From a virus, in IMG/VR virus record IMGVR_UViG_3300019360_000167, positions 1 through 21,133 of that record: a DNA stretch of 21,133 nt. One strand, 5' to 3'. Position numbers and translations under genes: made by a program. Within the stretch, counting starts at the first letter, position 1, and every line of letters starts with the position of its first letter. Under the pieces are notes generated by a model. It did no database searches, was not told the origin of the DNA, and saw only the letters and a program-made list of their open reading frames with translations. This document shows, piece by piece, positions 20,816 through 21,133 of the stretch.

Positions 20816-21133
20816 TGGGCACGGGCACACAGAGCGGCGGCGGCGGGCCGATGATGAAGATCCCGGCGCCCAGTGGCGGGCTCACGCCGGCACAGCCGTG
20901 GACGGGCATGCAGCCCTACGGCTTGAGGTCGTCGCCGCAAATGCCGGAGGGCATGGGGTCGGGCGGCCCGATGGCGCCGCCGTTCGGCAGCCCCGTGGCA
21001 CCGCCCGCTCCGGTATTCGGCATGGGCACCGGAGGCCCCATGGCGCCACAGGCTTGGCGCCAGGCGACCCAGCCCTTCGGGATGCTCATCCCCGCGCTGC
21101 TGCCCGGCATGATGCAGCAGCGCGGGCAGATGC
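20815..21133 (+). CDS. Met/Pro/Gly-rich disordered protein (partial, runs off right edge)
   Basis: ATG at 20815 overlaps the previous stop (TGATG), with GGAGGAGAG upstream. The frame is open for 106 codons to the window end. It is rich in Met, Pro and Gly with a repeated MGxGGPMAP motif, and has a hydrophobic stretch FGMLIPALLPGMMQQRG near the end of the visible part. It closely resembles the 13469 protein in composition and layout, so the two are probably paralogues. Confidence 0.7.
   Translation, partial: MGTGTQSGGGGPMMKIPAPSGGLTPAQPWTGMQPYGLRSSPQMPEGMGSGGPMAPPFGSPVAPPAPVFGMGTGGPMAPQAWRQATQPFGMLIPALLPGMMQQRGQM

Overview
The window is GC-rich bacterial DNA, most likely from an alphaproteobacterium. 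The evidence is an HWE-family sensor kinase and a divergent pair of promoters matching the alphaproteobacterial EcfG general-stress consensus (GGAAC-N16/17-CGTT). I cannot fix the genus from sequence alone.

Left part (1-5492), chromosomal signalling. A tandem-HAMP sensor kinase is on the minus strand and runs off the window at base 1. After a 418-base non-coding gap comes a PAS-PAS-GAF-PAS-HWE histidine kinase (minus), divergent from a single-domain response regulator (plus). The two EcfG-like promoters between them point outward, which suggests a stress-induced kinase/regulator pair. A 77-bp perfect-armed inverted repeat (5416-5492) follows the regulator.

Right part (5493-21133), a phage-derived virion operon on the plus strand. 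Structural genes: N4-gp56-type major capsid protein (5903), small head protein (6975), SU10-like adaptor (12654), large beta-rich tail protein, probably the nozzle (13923), beta-domain virion protein (16982) and a repeat-bearing tail fibre with a Gly-rich tip (17441). No integrase, terminase or portal is visible; the capsid gene comes first. Interleaved are modifying enzymes: a TPR-glycosyltransferase, a methyltransferase-like protein, a second glycosyltransferase and a GNAT-like acyltransferase. There is also a series of modular 'cargo' proteins with a Pro-rich N-terminus, a Gly/Ala hydrophobic segment, an effector-like domain and a short hydrophobic tail. Two carry an ADP-ribosyltransferase-like pattern and one an HExxH metallopeptidase motif. 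A fourth is just an orphan tail, and a fifth may contain a frameshift. Genes mostly abut or overlap (ATGA, TAATG, TGATG), implying translational coupling. One gene (16488-16910) is on the minus strand, convergent with an ART-like gene.

The most unusual signal is a family of quasi-palindromes made of degenerate purine-rich short repeats (CAGAAG, GGACAG, ATCAGG types). Arms match within each element but differ between elements. Four begin 1 to a few bases after the stop codons of structural genes (7421, 13274, 17344, 18658). A fifth lies in frame inside the TPR-glycosyltransferase gene. They look like mobile or templated palindromes that shape the boundaries of this virion operon.
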